DNA of 64,000 nt from Avibacterium sp. 21-586 (GCF_026226775.1 NZ_JAKKOD010000002.1:444501-508500), one strand, 5' to 3'. Positions 1 through 9,077 are shown, numbered from the stretch's first letter. Notes: generated from the letters alone by a model not told the origin. A program made the numbers and translations.

Positions 1-829
1 TGTCATTCGATAAAATAGCTGCTCGAGCAAAAGCTTGTTTTAAGCCTTCCCAATCCCCCACCATAATACGTTGGGCATTGCGTGGCAATACTCGACGGTA
101 ATCTGGGAATGGTCCATCGATCAGTTTAGAGGTAAAGATAATCTGTCCTAAATCAATACGTAAATTGTTAGTGCCAATTTGCACTTGTGCGGAAGAATCA
201 TTGGCTTCGAGCAAACGAGCCAATTCAAGTACTCCTTTGCGTGGTAAAATCACAGAATGAATTTGTAAATCTTGTTCCAAAGGAATCGTGCAGACTGCAA
301 GACGATGACCGTCAGTTGCTACGGTACGGATTAAATTACCCTCGGTTTCAAATTTCATTCCGTTAAGAAAATAGCGTACATCTTGATTGGCCATTGAAAA
401 TTGAGTTGCATCGATTAAACGGCGTAGGGTTGCTTGTGTTGTAGTGAAATCTACTTCAGCTTGCCAATCGATGAGATTTGGGTATTCATCTGCAGGTAAG
501 GTTGTTAAATTAAATTTACTGCGTCCACAATAGACTAAGGCTCTTTCTTCTTCAAAATTAACTGCAATATCTGAACCATCTGGAAAGCTACGGCAGATAT
601 CAAGGAATTTTTTGGCTGGAATAGTGAATCGTCCGTCTTGTGTCGCACTATTTAACTGGGTTTGAGTGGAAAGCTCCACTTCCATATCCGTGCCTGTCAT
701 TGTTAACGTCAGCCCATTGATGTCAAGCAATACATTACTTAATACTGGTAATGTTGGGCGGCTACTTAATACACCACAAACTTGTTGTAAAGGTTTTAAC
801 AGATTTTCTCTTAATACAGTAAATTGCAT
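1..829 (-). CDS. dnaN: DNA polymerase III beta sliding clamp (partial, 3' end beyond window)
   Basis: This is the 5' part (about 276 codons) of the beta clamp, the ring that tethers DNA polymerase III to DNA. The protein begins MQFTVLRENLLKPLQQV and contains clamp-family stretches such as the TDMEVEL and TDGHRLA segments. The family is about 366 residues long, so roughly the last 90 lie outside the window. The start ATG (complement of 827-829) lies 10 bp downstream of the dnaA stop, with GGACG a short distance upstream as a Shine-Dalgarno. This is the usual dnaA-dnaN operon order, with recF expected next off the left edge. Identification is by recalled family sequence and synteny. Confidence 0.95.
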   Translation of the reverse strand, partial: MQFTVLRENLLKPLQQVCGVLSSRPTLPVLSNVLLDINGLTLTMTGTDMEVELSTQTQLNSATQDGRFTIPAKKFLDICRSFPDGSDIAVNFEEERALVYCGRSKFNLTTLPADEYPNLIDWQAEVDFTTTQATLRRLIDATQFSMANQDVRYFLNGMKFETEGNLIRTVATDGHRLAVCTIPLEQDLQIHSVILPRKGVLELARLLEANDSSAQVQIGTNNLRIDLGQIIFTSKLIDGPFPDYRRVLPRNAQRIMVGDWEGLKQAFARAAILSND

Positions 830-839
830 ATTTTCGTCC

Positions 840-2201
840 TTAAACTGATAAGGTTCGGATTAAATTAGACCAATCTTCTTGAATACTTGGGTCTTGTTGT
901 TTGAGTTTATCTACACTTCGACAAGCGTGCAACACAGTGGTGTGATCGCGATCACCAAAACTGCTGCCAATTTCAGGGAAACTACGATTGGTAAGCTCAC
1001 GTGAAAGCGCCATCGCAATTTGGCGTGGACGTGCCACGGATCGGGCGCGGCTTTTTGATTTAAGATCCGCCACTTTGATGCGGTAATATTCCGCCACCAC
1101 TTTTTGGATATTTTCCACTGTTACCAATTTTTCTTGCAACGCCAGCATATCTTTGAGGGTTTCGCGCACAAAGTCAATAGTAATCGGCTTGCCAGTAAAT
1201 TCTGCATTAGCGTGTACGCGGTTAAGCGCGCCTTCTAACTCACGCACATTGGTACGTAATTTTTCGCCGATAAACAGTGCCACTTCTTCAGGTAAGCACA
1301 TATTTTTTTCTTCCGCTTTCTTTAATAAAATAGCGACACGGGTTTCAAGCTCTGGTGGCTCAATGGCGACACTTAATCCCCAACCAAAACGTGATTTTAG
1401 GCGATCCTCGATTTTTTCGATCTCTTTTGGATAGCGGTCTGACGTTAAGATAATTTGCCGACTGCTTTCAAATAATGAGTTGAAAATATGGAAAAATTCT
1501 TCTTGTGTACCGTCTTTACCCGCGAAGAATTGAATATCATCAATCAGTAAGGCATCTAAAGTGCGGTAGAATTTTTTGAAGTTTTCCATTTTATCTTCTT
1601 GCAAGGCTTTTACATACTCTTGCATAAAACGCTCCGCGTGGATATAAATCACGCGCGCCTCAGGCTTGGTAGCTAAAATACCATTGCCTACGGCGTGTAA
1701 TAAGTGGGTTTTGCCAAGCCCTGTGCCACCGTACAGAAATAGCGGGTTAGCGCTTTGTTCACCAGGGTTGATCGCCACTTTTTGCGCCACGGCTCGGGCC
1801 AATTGGTTGGATTTCCCCTCCACAAAGTTTTCAAAAATGTGCTTGGTATTTAAGTTAGAACGATAGCTAGTTTTTGGCTCGCTTGGCTGCGCTGATGCCT
1901 TATTTTGGTGGGCGGTAGGGGATGGCGTGGTTTTACGCATCGCAGGTTTTGAGCCTTCTTGCACCTTCACACTAAAATCCGCATTGCCAGAAAATTGTTG
2001 GGCTAAACGGCTGATTAATTCAAGATAATGGGTTTCGACCCAATTTTTAACAAAAACGTTGGAGGCATATAACACCATATTGTTATCACCCATAATATCA
2101 GCTTGCAATGGGCGTAACCAAGTGCTGAAATCCGTTGGTGAAACTTGATCTTGCAGTTGTGAAAGGCAATCCTGCCAAAGTGATGCGAGCGTGGTTTTCA
2201 T
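840..2201 (-). CDS. dnaA: Chromosomal replication initiator DnaA
   Basis: A 453-residue AAA+ ATPase that binds DnaA boxes, opens the origin and loads the helicase. Domain I is residues 1 to about 80, followed by a polar Pro/Ser/Thr-rich linker (about 85-115). The AAA+ core has Walker [10 protein letters not shown] starting at residue 158 and Walker B LLIDDIQF. The C-terminal DNA-binding domain carries the [14 protein letters not shown] signature. It is divergent from rpmH and followed closely by dnaN, a common gammaproteobacterial arrangement. No strong DnaA-box cluster is visible next to it, so the origin is probably elsewhere; in Haemophilus it lies near mnmG. Confidence 0.97.
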   Translation of the reverse strand: MKTTLASLWQDCLSQLQDQVSPTDFSTWLRPLQADIMGDNNMVLYASNVFVKNWVETHYLELISRLAQQFSGNADFSVKVQEGSKPAMRKTTPSPTAHQNKASAQPSEPKTSYRSNLNTKHIFENFVEGKSNQLARAVAQKVAINPGEQSANPLFLYGGTGLGKTHLLHAVGNGILATKPEARVIYIHAERFMQEYVKALQEDKMENFKKFYRTLDALLIDDIQFFAGKDGTQEEFFHIFNSLFESSRQIILTSDRYPKEIEKIEDRLKSRFGWGLSVAIEPPELETRVAILLKKAEEKNMCLPEEVALFIGEKLRTNVRELEGALNRVHANAEFTGKPITIDFVRETLKDMLALQEKLVTVENIQKVVAEYYRIKVADLKSKSRARSVARPRQIAMALSRELTNRSFPEIGSSFGDRDHTTVLHACRSVDKLKQQDPSIQEDWSNLIRTLSV

Positions 2202-2333
2202 TGTTATTATGTCTAGTTTATCTGTTAAACGTTTGAATAGTCCGCAGAAAAGTGCGGTGAGAATTCAGTTAATTTTACAATAAAGTTGAGAAAAGATCTT
2301 TATAAAAGGATCAAAAAAATCGAAAAAGGCGGC

Positions 2334-2361
2334 TTGAGATTTTTGTCCAAAAAAGTATAAT
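2334..2361 (+). promoter_or_regulatory. Sigma-70 promoter for rpmH-rnpA
   Basis: TTGAGA (2334-2339), a 16-bp spacer and a perfect TATAAT (2356-2361), pointing to rpmH. The predicted start is near 2368, giving a leader of about 190 nt. Confidence 0.6.
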
Positions 2362-2380
2362 TCATCCCGCTTTTATGCTT

Positions 2381-2431
2381 TCAAATAAGAAAAATGCAGA
2401 TTATGTTGCGATTTTTCTTATTCTTATTTGA
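2381..2431. repeat. Inverted repeat in the rpmH leader
   Basis: The left arm 2381-2395 is mirrored by 2411-2431. Twelve base pairs (2384-2395 with 2411-2422) are perfect. The right arm carries a duplicated CTTATT, so the outer TCA/TGA can pair in an alternative register. It lies downstream of the rpmH TATAAT, so it should fold in the mRNA leader. There is no uracil tract typical of a terminator. Its function is unknown. Confidence 0.55.
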
Positions 2432-2555
2432 CGAACGGCTCATTTGTGATTACAATTCCGTTCCTTATTTTAGTAACCCTTGTTTCAATTCGTTTTTGGC
2501 TATCTAAATGTCAAAGGCAATGGTTAAACAATGTTGATTTAGGTAGATTATAGTT

Positions 2556-2690
2556 ATGAAACGTACATTTCAACCATCTGTATTAAAACGTAGCCGCACT
2601 CACGGTTTCCGTGCGCGTATGGCAACTAAAAACGGCCGTCAAGTTTTAGCTCGTCGTCGTGCTAAAGGTCGTAAAAGTTTATCTGCATAA
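2556..2690 (+). CDS. rpmH: 50S ribosomal protein L34
   Basis: A 44-residue basic ribosomal protein beginning [19 protein letters not shown] and ending [10 protein letters not shown]. The length and sequence are typical of bacterial L34, a small protein of the large ribosomal subunit. The start has an AGGTAG element about 10 bp upstream. It is followed 14 bp later by rnpA, the almost universal rpmH-rnpA-yidD-yidC order. Confidence 0.97.
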
Positions 2691-2704
2691 TCCAGCCCTT
2701 CGCG

Positions 2705-3064
2705 GTGATTAAGCTAGACTTTTCTAGGGAGTTACGTCTGTTAACTCCCGCTCAATTCAAATATGTTTTCCAAGATCCGCAACGTGCGAGTTCCCCCGAA
2801 ATTACCATTTTAGCCCGTCCTAATCAGGAAGCTGTTCCACGTTTAGGTTTAGCGGTGGCCAAAAAGCATCTAAAACGTGCCCACGATCGTAATCGCATTA
2901 AGCGTTTGTGCCGTGAATGTTTCCGTTTGTTGCAACATCAGTTACCGCATTATGATTTTGTTATTGTGGTAAAACAAGGGATTGGGCGTTTAGACAATCA
3001 GCAAATATTCAATTCATTGGATAAATTATGGCAACGCCACATTCGCTTGGCTCGAAAGTCTTAA
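2705..3064 (+). CDS. rnpA: Ribonuclease P protein component
   Basis: A 119-residue basic protein subunit of RNase P, which helps the catalytic RNA remove 5' leaders from pre-tRNAs. The start is GTG at 2705, giving [18 protein letters not shown], which parallels the E. coli GTG start. The RNase P signature lies around [19 protein letters not shown] (about residues 54-72), followed by a typical central FVIVVKQG strand. Its 3' end overlaps yidD by 37 bp, as in other gammaproteobacteria. Confidence 0.95.
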   Translation: MIKLDFSRELRLLTPAQFKYVFQDPQRASSPEITILARPNQEAVPRLGLAVAKKHLKRAHDRNRIKRLCRECFRLLQHQLPHYDFVIVVKQGIGRLDNQQIFNSLDKLWQRHIRLARKS

Positions 3065-3288
3065 TTGCGCTTATTCGCTTTTATCAACTGGTTATTAGTC
3101 CTTTAATTGGCCCACGTTGTCGATTCACGCCAACTTGTTCTTGCTACGGCATTGAAGCATTAAAAACGCACGGTGCGTTAAAAGGTGGTTGGCTTACGTT
3201 AAAACGTATATTAAAATGTCATCCTTTACACGCTGGTGGATACGATCCTGTTCCGCCGAAGATCAATAACAACAAAGAGAACAAATAA
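3028..3288 (+). CDS. yidD: Membrane protein insertion efficiency factor YidD
   Basis: An 86-residue inner-membrane-associated protein that assists YidC-dependent insertion. An amphipathic N-terminal helix (about residues 9-25) is followed by the conserved block [18 protein letters not shown] and the CHP motif near GYDPVP. It starts inside the end of rnpA. Its TAA overlaps the yidC ATG (TAATG), indicating translational coupling. The gene is short but well conserved. Confidence 0.93.
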   Translation: MATPHSLGSKVLIALIRFYQLVISPLIGPRCRFTPTCSCYGIEALKTHGALKGGWLTLKRILKCHPLHAGGYDPVPPKINNNKENK

Positions 3289-4901
3289 TGGATTCAAGAC
3301 GTAGCCTGTTAGTGCTAGCACTACTCTTTATTTCTTTTCTTGTTTATCAGCAATGGCAAGTGGATTACCATTCACCAAAGCCTGTTGCCACTGAACAAGC
3401 GCAAACTTCTAATTCTCAAGGTGAATTCACAGCAAATTCAGACCTTGCTAACCTTGCTCAAGGTAAACTGATTACCTTAGAAAATGACGTATTCCGTCTA
3501 AAAGTGAATACATTAGGTGGGGACATAGTGCGTTCTGAATTATTAAAATATAATGCAGAATTAGATTCCCATACACCATTTGTTTTATTGAACGATACAC
3601 CCGAGCATATTTATATTGCACAAAGTGGTTTAGTTGGCAAAAACGGGATTGACACCAAAGCAGGTCGTGCAAATTACCAAGTAGAAGGGGAAACGTTTAA
3701 ACTGGCTGATGGACAAAATGAGCTTGTTGTGCCATTAGTATTTGAAAAAGATGGCGTAACTTACCGCAAAATTTTCGTATTAAAACGCGGTGAATACGAT
3801 GTGGCTGTGAATTATCAAATTGATAACCAAAGTACACAATCAATTCAAGTGGAACCTTATGCTAAATTAACTCACACTTTAATTGAAAGTTCAGGTAGTA
3901 TGACAATGCCTACTTATACTGGTGGTGCTTATTCTTCCTCTGAAACGAATTATAAAAAATACAGCTTTCAAGATATGGAAGAAAAAGATCTTTCTATTCA
4001 AACGAAAGCAGGTTGGGCAGCAGTGTTACAACATTATTTCGTATCTGCGTGGATTCCAAATCAAGACAATACACATCTTTTATATACTTCTACAGACAAA
4101 GCGCGTAATTTAGGGGCTATTGGTTATCGTGGGCCAGTGGTGGATATTCCAGCTGGCGCAACAGAAAGCATCACTAGCAAATTATGGACAGGGCCAAAAT
4201 TACAAAATGAAATGGCAAAAGTGGCAAACCACTTAGATTTAACCGTGGATTACGGTTGGGCGTGGTTTATTGCGAAACCATTATTCTGGTTACTTACTCA
4301 CATTCACGATTTAGTGAAAAACTGGGGACTTGCGATTATTGGTGTAACCCTTGTGGTGAAAGGCTTGCTTTACCCATTAACTAAAGCACAATACACCTCA
4401 ATGGCGAAAATGCGTATGTTGCAACCGAAAATCCAAGAAATGCGTGAGCGTTATGGTGAAGATCGTCAGCGTATGAGCCAAGAAATGATGAAATTGTATA
4501 AAGAAGAAAAAGTGAACCCACTGGGTGGCTGTTTACCAATTCTCTTACAAATGCCAATTTTCATCGCCTTATACTGGACATTTATGGAAGCCGTTGAACT
4601 ACGTCACGCACCATTCTTTGGTTGGATTCAAGATTTATCGGCACAAGATCCGTATTTCATCTTGCCAATTTTAATGGGCGGCTCAATGTTCTTATTACAA
4701 AAAATGTCACCAACACCAGTTGCTGATCCAATGCAACAAAAAATTATGACATTTATGCCATTGATCTTTATGGTATTCTTCCTATTCTTCCCAGCAGGTT
4801 TGGTACTCTACTGGTTAGTTTCCAACCTTATTACCATTGCTCAACAACAATGGATTTACCGTGGGTTAGAGAAAAAAGGATTACATTCCCGTAAAAAATA
4901 A
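3288..4901 (+). CDS. yidC: Membrane protein insertase YidC
   Basis: A 537-residue Oxa1/YidC/Alb3 insertase that inserts and folds inner-membrane proteins alone or with SecYEG. An N-terminal membrane anchor (about residues 5-22) is followed by a periplasmic beta-domain to about residue 325, then five core membrane segments. The cytoplasmic helical hairpin has [16 protein letters not shown], and the conserved [15 protein letters not shown] and [19 protein letters not shown] blocks follow. The hydrophilic-groove positive residue, Arg366 in E. coli, is Lys358 here. The tail is basic ([12 protein letters not shown]) as expected for ribosome contact. It is translationally coupled to yidD. Confidence 0.97.
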   Translation: MDSRRSLLVLALLFISFLVYQQWQVDYHSPKPVATEQAQTSNSQGEFTANSDLANLAQGKLITLENDVFRLKVNTLGGDIVRSELLKYNAELDSHTPFVLLNDTPEHIYIAQSGLVGKNGIDTKAGRANYQVEGETFKLADGQNELVVPLVFEKDGVTYRKIFVLKRGEYDVAVNYQIDNQSTQSIQVEPYAKLTHTLIESSGSMTMPTYTGGAYSSSETNYKKYSFQDMEEKDLSIQTKAGWAAVLQHYFVSAWIPNQDNTHLLYTSTDKARNLGAIGYRGPVVDIPAGATESITSKLWTGPKLQNEMAKVANHLDLTVDYGWAWFIAKPLFWLLTHIHDLVKNWGLAIIGVTLVVKGLLYPLTKAQYTSMAKMRMLQPKIQEMRERYGEDRQRMSQEMMKLYKEEKVNPLGGCLPILLQMPIFIALYWTFMEAVELRHAPFFGWIQDLSAQDPYFILPILMGGSMFLLQKMSPTPVADPMQQKIMTFMPLIFMVFFLFFPAGLVLYWLVSNLITIAQQQWIYRGLEKKGLHSRKK

Positions 4902-4927
4902 CTAGCTAGAGTAGATACTTTATTTAT

Positions 4928-4957
4928 GGGCGAACCTAAGTGTTCGCCCATTTTAGA
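4928..4957 (+). terminator. Rho-independent terminator after yidC
   Basis: A 10-bp perfect stem (ATGGGCGAAC 4928-4937 with 4944-4953), a 6-nt loop, then TTTT. It lies 27 bp after the yidC stop. Confidence 0.85.
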
Positions 4958-5128
4958 TCAAAAAATCCCTTTAATTGCTTGATTTTGTTATATAGTTAGC
5001 TGTTTGAAAAGAAAGTTAGTGATTGCTTTTAATCTGTAATACAATTATCTCCCTACAGGAGCGAACCTATGTGTTGGTCCAATTTACTGAATTTTAAAAT
5101 GAGTTCATACCTTTTACCGGAGATTACA

Positions 5129-5470
5129 ATGAAATATAACCTAAATCAAAAATGCTTTACCGCAGTAGTAAATAGTGAAAATGGGGAGGTAAATCCTTCC
5201 ACTCACTTTCATTATTTTCAACAAGACGAAATGATTTGGGCAGAATATGCAGGCGGTGAAATTAAAAAAGGTTTTCTAATTGGAAAATTTATTGCAGATG
5301 ATGAAATGAGTTTTACCTATCAACATCTTAACCAGCAAGGTGAAAATCGCCTAGGTAAATGTTTGAGCAGAATTGAAACCTTGCCTTCAGGCAAATTACG
5401 CTTGAATGAACAATGGCAATGGTTGGACGGTGAGCAGGAAACTGGTTCATCAGTTGTCGAAGAAATTTAA
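5129..5470 (+). CDS. Small conserved protein of unknown function
   Basis: A 113-residue soluble protein with no signal peptide or membrane segment. I chose ATG 5129 (MKYNLNQKCFTAVVNSENGEV) because GGAG lies 9 bp upstream and the fold seems to start there. A start at 5069 with its own AGGAG would add 20 residues. The composition is beta-rich with several aromatic residues (THFHYFQQDEMIWAEYAGG). It resembles small proteins that databases often label 'N-acetylglutamate synthase', but it has no GNAT acetyl-CoA loop that I can see, so that label is doubtful. It stands alone between the yidC terminator and mnmE. Function not assigned. Confidence 0.75.
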   Translation: MKYNLNQKCFTAVVNSENGEVNPSTHFHYFQQDEMIWAEYAGGEIKKGFLIGKFIADDEMSFTYQHLNQQGENRLGKCLSRIETLPSGKLRLNEQWQWLDGEQETGSSVVEEI

Positions 5471-5558
5471 TGAAATAAATGTCATCCACCGCACCGTTTA
5501 TTGCTCGAGATAATATTTGAGCGTTTCTAAAAGTGCGGTCGTTTTTCTAGGAAAAATT

Positions 5559-6917
5559 ATGTCAAAAGAAACCATAGTCGCCCAAGCCACCCCGATTGGA
5601 CGTGGGGGGGTCGGTATTTTGCGAGTATCAGGGCCACTTGCTCAGCAAGTGGCAGAAGCGGTGCTAGGCAAAAGTCTTAAGCCACGCGTAGCGAACTATT
5701 TACCGTTTAAAGATAGCGATGGCACGGTGTTAGACCAAGGGATCGCGCTATTTTTCAAAGCCCCAAATTCTTTCACGGGGGAAGATGTACTAGAGCTACA
5801 AGGTCACGGCGGACAGATTATTTTAGATCTCTTACTCAAACGCATTTTGCAAGTCAAAGGTGTGCGTTTGGCGCGCCCAGGGGAATTTTCTGAACAGGCG
5901 TTTTTGAATGATAAATTGGATCTCGCTCAAGCGGAAGCCATTGCCGATCTCATTGATGCGAGCTCCGAACAAGCGGCACGTTCTGCATTGAAATCCTTAC
6001 AAGGGGAATTTTCTAATAAAATTAATCACCTTGTCGATGATGTGATTTATCTACGCACCTATGTAGAAGCGGCGATTGATTTCCCTGATGAAGAAATTGA
6101 TTTCTTGGCGGACGGTAAAATTGAAGCCAAATTGCGTGAAATTATTGCTCAACTTGCTGCCGTGCGCGCGGAAGCTAAGCAAGGGGCGATTTTGCGTGAA
6201 GGAATGAAAGTAGTGATCGCAGGGCGACCAAATGCAGGAAAATCCAGCCTACTCAATGCCCTCGCAGGACGTGAAGCGGCGATTGTAACTGATATTGCAG
6301 GCACAACTCGAGATGTGCTGCGTGAGCATATCCACATTGACGGAATGCCGTTGCATATTATTGATACCGCAGGTTTGCGTGATGCTACCGATGAAGTAGA
6401 GCGCATAGGGATTCGCCGTGCGTGGGACGAAATTGAGCAAGCAGATCGCATTATTCTGATGTTAGACAGCACCGATAGCGAAGAAAATCTTGCGCAAGTG
6501 CGGTCAGAATTTTTGGCAAAATTGCCGAACAATATCCCTTTAACCATTGTGCGTAATAAAGCGGATTTAAGTGGTGAAGCAGAAACCATTAGCGAGAAAA
6601 ATGGACAAACCATCATCAGTCTTTCGGCGAAAACACAAGTTGGCGTGGACTTACTGCGTGAGCATCTGAAACAATCAATGGGTTATAACACCAGTGTAGA
6701 AGGGGGATTCCTTGCACGCCGCCGCCATTTAGAAGCCTTAGAACAAGCGGATACCCACTTACAAGCAGGGCTTATTCAGCTCACAGAATTTTACGCAGGT
6801 GAACTGCTCGCCGAAGAATTGCGAATGGTGCAGAATCACCTGAGCGAAATCACTGGACAATTTACCTCTGATGATCTGCTTGGCAATATATTCAGCTCGT
6901 TTTGTATTGGTAAGTAG
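5559..6917 (+). CDS. mnmE: tRNA uridine-5-carboxymethylaminomethyl modification GTPase MnmE
   Basis: A 452-residue GTPase that works with MnmG to modify wobble U34 of several tRNAs. It starts [19 protein letters not shown], with GGAAAAATT before the ATG; an upstream in-frame start would cross an uptake sequence and adds no conserved residues. The N-terminal formyl-THF-binding domain is followed by a helical domain interrupted by a G domain. G1 is GRPNAGKS (222-229), followed by DTAGLRD and NKAD. It ends with the invariant CIGK, whose cysteine is essential. The 3' end resembles the known attB of SGI1-type islands, and accessory genes follow it. Confidence 0.96.
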   Translation: MSKETIVAQATPIGRGGVGILRVSGPLAQQVAEAVLGKSLKPRVANYLPFKDSDGTVLDQGIALFFKAPNSFTGEDVLELQGHGGQIILDLLLKRILQVKGVRLARPGEFSEQAFLNDKLDLAQAEAIADLIDASSEQAARSALKSLQGEFSNKINHLVDDVIYLRTYVEAAIDFPDEEIDFLADGKIEAKLREIIAQLAAVRAEAKQGAILREGMKVVIAGRPNAGKSSLLNALAGREAAIVTDIAGTTRDVLREHIHIDGMPLHIIDTAGLRDATDEVERIGIRRAWDEIEQADRIILMLDSTDSEENLAQVRSEFLAKLPNNIPLTIVRNKADLSGEAETISEKNGQTIISLSAKTQVGVDLLREHLKQSMGYNTSVEGGFLARRRHLEALEQADTHLQAGLIQLTEFYAGELLAEELRMVQNHLSEITGQFTSDDLLGNIFSSFCIGK

Positions 6918-7007
6918 ATTAATATAAAGGTTAGAATAAATATTGGTATCAGATTTGGGAGAAAATAAATTAATGGCTATATTAGATAGCCCTTAATTAG
7001 TGAATAT

Positions 7008-7739
7008 TTAGTTTATATAGTCATTTAGTTTTTCTTTGATATCTTTTACGAGTGCTTCCATCTTTGCGTATGAGTTAATACCTGAAGAATTGGTGAAAAA
7101 TGGGCAGACACAAATTAAAGTTTCTTTAAACTTAGCATAAGCTATTTTTATCTCAGCGTTATTTGAATAAGTAAAATTGTCTTTTCCAGTGAAACAACGG
7201 ACGAAATTATTTACTTCACTGATCCCCGTACAAACAATTAATTTAGGTCTATATTTTTCTAATAGAGCACGGAAGTATTTGCCTCGATATTCTATGCACC
7301 AATTTTTGTACTCGGAAAATGAGGAAAACCCTGTTGCTTTTTGATAATTCTCTTCCCAATTTATTGAACTACGATTTTTGAAGGGTAATGGGTACATATT
7401 GAGTTTAAAACCTATGCCATTAGCTTGCTCTGAATAGAGAATATGATGACGTTTAACTAAAGCTTCCATATTTTCATTATGATACAATTCTAAATGATAA
7501 AAATACCGTAAAAACCAACAAATTTTTCGATTATATACATATTTCCAATCACCAACACAATCAGGATGATCCCAAGAGTAAATGGGTGATTTATCGTGTG
7601 GTAATTGTAAAAACTCATCTAATTTTTCAGATAAGTCATAACCATGTTCTAAACCACAAAACCAAATTTCAGAAGCGGGATTACCGCCATCACAACCTGC
7701 TAGTGAAAGTGCAGTGCGTTTGAATTGTTCGGAGACCAT
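7008..7739 (-). CDS. Uncharacterised soluble protein, possibly UDG-superfamily fold
   Basis: A 243-residue protein without signal peptide or membrane segments. Landmarks are GGNPASEIWFCGLEHG near residue 20, a KLNMYPLPFK segment near 115, a strand PKLIVCTGISEV near 168, and PFFTNSSGINS near 215. That order (Gly-rich loop, Pro-containing strand, hydrophobic strand before the second half, late polar loop) is reminiscent of uracil-DNA-glycosylase-like proteins, but it is my inference and no catalytic residue is certain. Its ATG overlaps the stop of the upstream gene (TAATG), so the two are co-translated. The DNA is AT-rich and lacks uptake sequences, suggesting acquired DNA. Confidence 0.7.
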   Translation of the reverse strand: MVSEQFKRTALSLAGCDGGNPASEIWFCGLEHGYDLSEKLDEFLQLPHDKSPIYSWDHPDCVGDWKYVYNRKICWFLRYFYHLELYHNENMEALVKRHHILYSEQANGIGFKLNMYPLPFKNRSSINWEENYQKATGFSSFSEYKNWCIEYRGKYFRALLEKYRPKLIVCTGISEVNNFVRCFTGKDNFTYSNNAEIKIAYAKFKETLICVCPFFTNSSGINSYAKMEALVKDIKEKLNDYIN

Positions 7740-8287
7740 TATTTGAGCTCCTTAGTTCTTATTTCTGTGAATAGATGCCCACAGTTTTTGCAACGATAGT
7801 AATCTTCAAATTTTATTTTAGTACATGGTACTTGTCTTGTTTTGGTTCTTCCTGATGCTAAAGTTTCTGTTACTTCTTTATATACGGTGTAACGATCAAT
7901 CTGTTTGGAGCCTAGTTCGTCAATATCTTCCGAATCACATTTGGGACAATGCGTTGTTAGTGCATGGCAAATCCCTTTTAGTATTCCTAATATACAAAGG
8001 AAGGGAAAACTAATTATAGTTGATGCGATATGAAATATTTTTTTCCAAATAGAATTCTCGGATTTATTGAGATCAGCAGAGATTTCTTGCATAATTTTTT
8101 TCTCTTCTTCTGCTGATAATTGAGATTGAAGGATATTACCGATAGGGGGAGTATTCTCTTTTTTAGGAACAAAATATCTGAAGATGGTTTTAATTACTTT
8201 AAAAAGAAGTTTGAAAATATAGTACCATACCACTAATGTAATGATTATTTGAAAAATAGGAATTATAATTTCTTTAACATTTTCCAT
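7739..8287 (-). CDS. Membrane protein with C-terminal zinc ribbon
   Basis: A 182-residue protein. The N-terminal hydrophobic segment (about 8-40) and a second one (about 86-108, IASTIISFPFLCILGILKGIC) suggest two membrane passes. The segment between them is charged (about 42-82). The C-terminal part contains CPKCDS near 114 and CKNCGH near 168, a split zinc-ribbon with about 50 residues between the knuckles. The soluble neighbour downstream is translationally coupled, so the products may act together at the membrane. No family name recognised. It is transcribed divergently from the helix-turn-helix regulator. Confidence 0.72.
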   Translation of the reverse strand: MENVKEIIIPIFQIIITLVVWYYIFKLLFKVIKTIFRYFVPKKENTPPIGNILQSQLSAEEEKKIMQEISADLNKSENSIWKKIFHIASTIISFPFLCILGILKGICHALTTHCPKCDSEDIDELGSKQIDRYTVYKEVTETLASGRTKTRQVPCTKIKFEDYYRCKNCGHLFTEIRTKELK

Positions 8288-8320
8288 AATTGATTCTCCA
8301 AAAGTTTGAAATTGTTAGTG

Positions 8321-8350
8321 ATTATACATTTTTGATAATTGATGCTACAA
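8321..8350 (-). promoter_or_regulatory. Promoter of the accessory two-gene unit
   Basis: Read on the minus strand: TTGTAG (complement of 8345-8350), 18 bp, TATAAT (complement of 8321-8326). It lies 34 bp upstream of the zinc-ribbon gene, in the space shared with the regulator gene, so repression by that regulator is plausible. Confidence 0.5.
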
Positions 8351-8413
8351 TCAACCAAAAGTAAAACAAGCATACCCAAATAATAGATCAACCTATACCA
8401 AAAATAGCTATGT

Positions 8414-8824
8414 ATGAAAACGAATGAAAAAATCCGCCATTTGAGAGAAAGTCATCAATGGACTCAAGAAGATATGGCTAACAGACTATCCATGTCTACC
8501 CAAGGTTATGCGAAAATTGAACGTGGAGATACACGTCTAAATTTAGATCGATTGGGGCAGATTACGGAAGCTTTTGGCATTGATATAATGGAATTGCTTT
8601 CTTATGGCGAAGAATCGCCAATTCAATTCAATAATATTTCAAATAACGAATCTGTGTCACATACATTTTTTTCTACTGGGCAAGTTTCTGATAATGAATT
8701 ACAAAAATTGCACTTAATCATTTCTCATCAAACAGAAACAATCGAAAGTTTAAAGCGAGAAAATAAATTACTGATGGAAATGAATGAGTTACTAAAACAG
8801 AAAAGGGAACCTTTAACTGATTAA
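8414..8824 (+). CDS. XRE-family helix-turn-helix regulator with C-terminal coiled coil
   Basis: A 136-residue DNA-binding protein. The HTH_3 domain occupies about residues 5-62 (IRHLRESHQWTQEDMANRLSMSTQGYAKIERGD), with the recognition helix around STQGYAKIE. After a polar linker the tail (about 92-130) is Leu/Glu/Lys-rich with heptad spacing, so a dimerising coiled coil is likely. It is divergent from the accessory two-gene unit across a 126-bp region, so it probably controls that unit and itself. The DNA is AT-rich like its neighbours. Confidence 0.85.
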   Translation: MKTNEKIRHLRESHQWTQEDMANRLSMSTQGYAKIERGDTRLNLDRLGQITEAFGIDIMELLSYGEESPIQFNNISNNESVSHTFFSTGQVSDNELQKLHLIISHQTETIESLKRENKLLMEMNELLKQKREPLTD

Positions 8825-8865
8825 ATTCGTTAGTATCCTCATACTCAGAACCTTTTTGAACCACA

Positions 8866-8892
8866 ATTAAAGATAGTTGGAATATCTTTAAT
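8866..8892 (+). terminator. Probable terminator after the XRE gene
   Basis: A perfect 10-bp inverted repeat (ATTAAAGATA 8866-8875 with 8883-8892) and a 7-nt loop. The stem is AT-rich and the following T run is short, so it could also be a simple dyad. A second 7-bp dyad (8954-8960 with 8964-8970) lies nearer ribF. Confidence 0.45.
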
Positions 8893-9077
8893 CGTCTTTG
8901 CTAAGCCAAGATGATTGGTCTTTTTTCAAAAAAGCATACTTACATTTATATCATCACTATATGATAGTGAGTGATGCTCTTACCTTGATAGTTCTTGTTG
9001 ATTGGCATAGAAAATTGAGATATAAGATGAGGTTATTTTCCTGCTATCATAACATTTTTTTACTAACGGAATTTTTA

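Larger units (their letters stand above)
2202..2555. other. dnaA-rpmH divergent intergenic region
   Basis: About 350 bp without a gene. It holds one uptake sequence near 2250, an rpmH promoter (2334-2361) and a large inverted repeat in the presumed rpmH leader (2381-2431). Two GATC sites flank an AT-rich stretch near 2294-2312. I found no cluster of TTATCCACA-type boxes, so I do not call an origin here. Confidence 0.7.

Noticed and set aside
2202-2555. Chromosomal origin next to dnaA
   Set aside because: No cluster of DnaA boxes (TTATCCACA or close variants) and no AT-rich 13-mers in order; in related Haemophilus the origin is near mnmG.
8825-9077. Direct repeat of the mnmE 3' end marking the right edge of an island
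   Set aside because: Only a vague similarity (TTGTTGATTGG) was found; no copy of TTGTATTGGTAAGTA exists before ribF.
8898-9077. N-terminal extension of ribF by 60 codons
   Set aside because: It has no conserved content, overlaps dyad-rich promoter DNA, and exceeds the family length; ATG 9078 fits.
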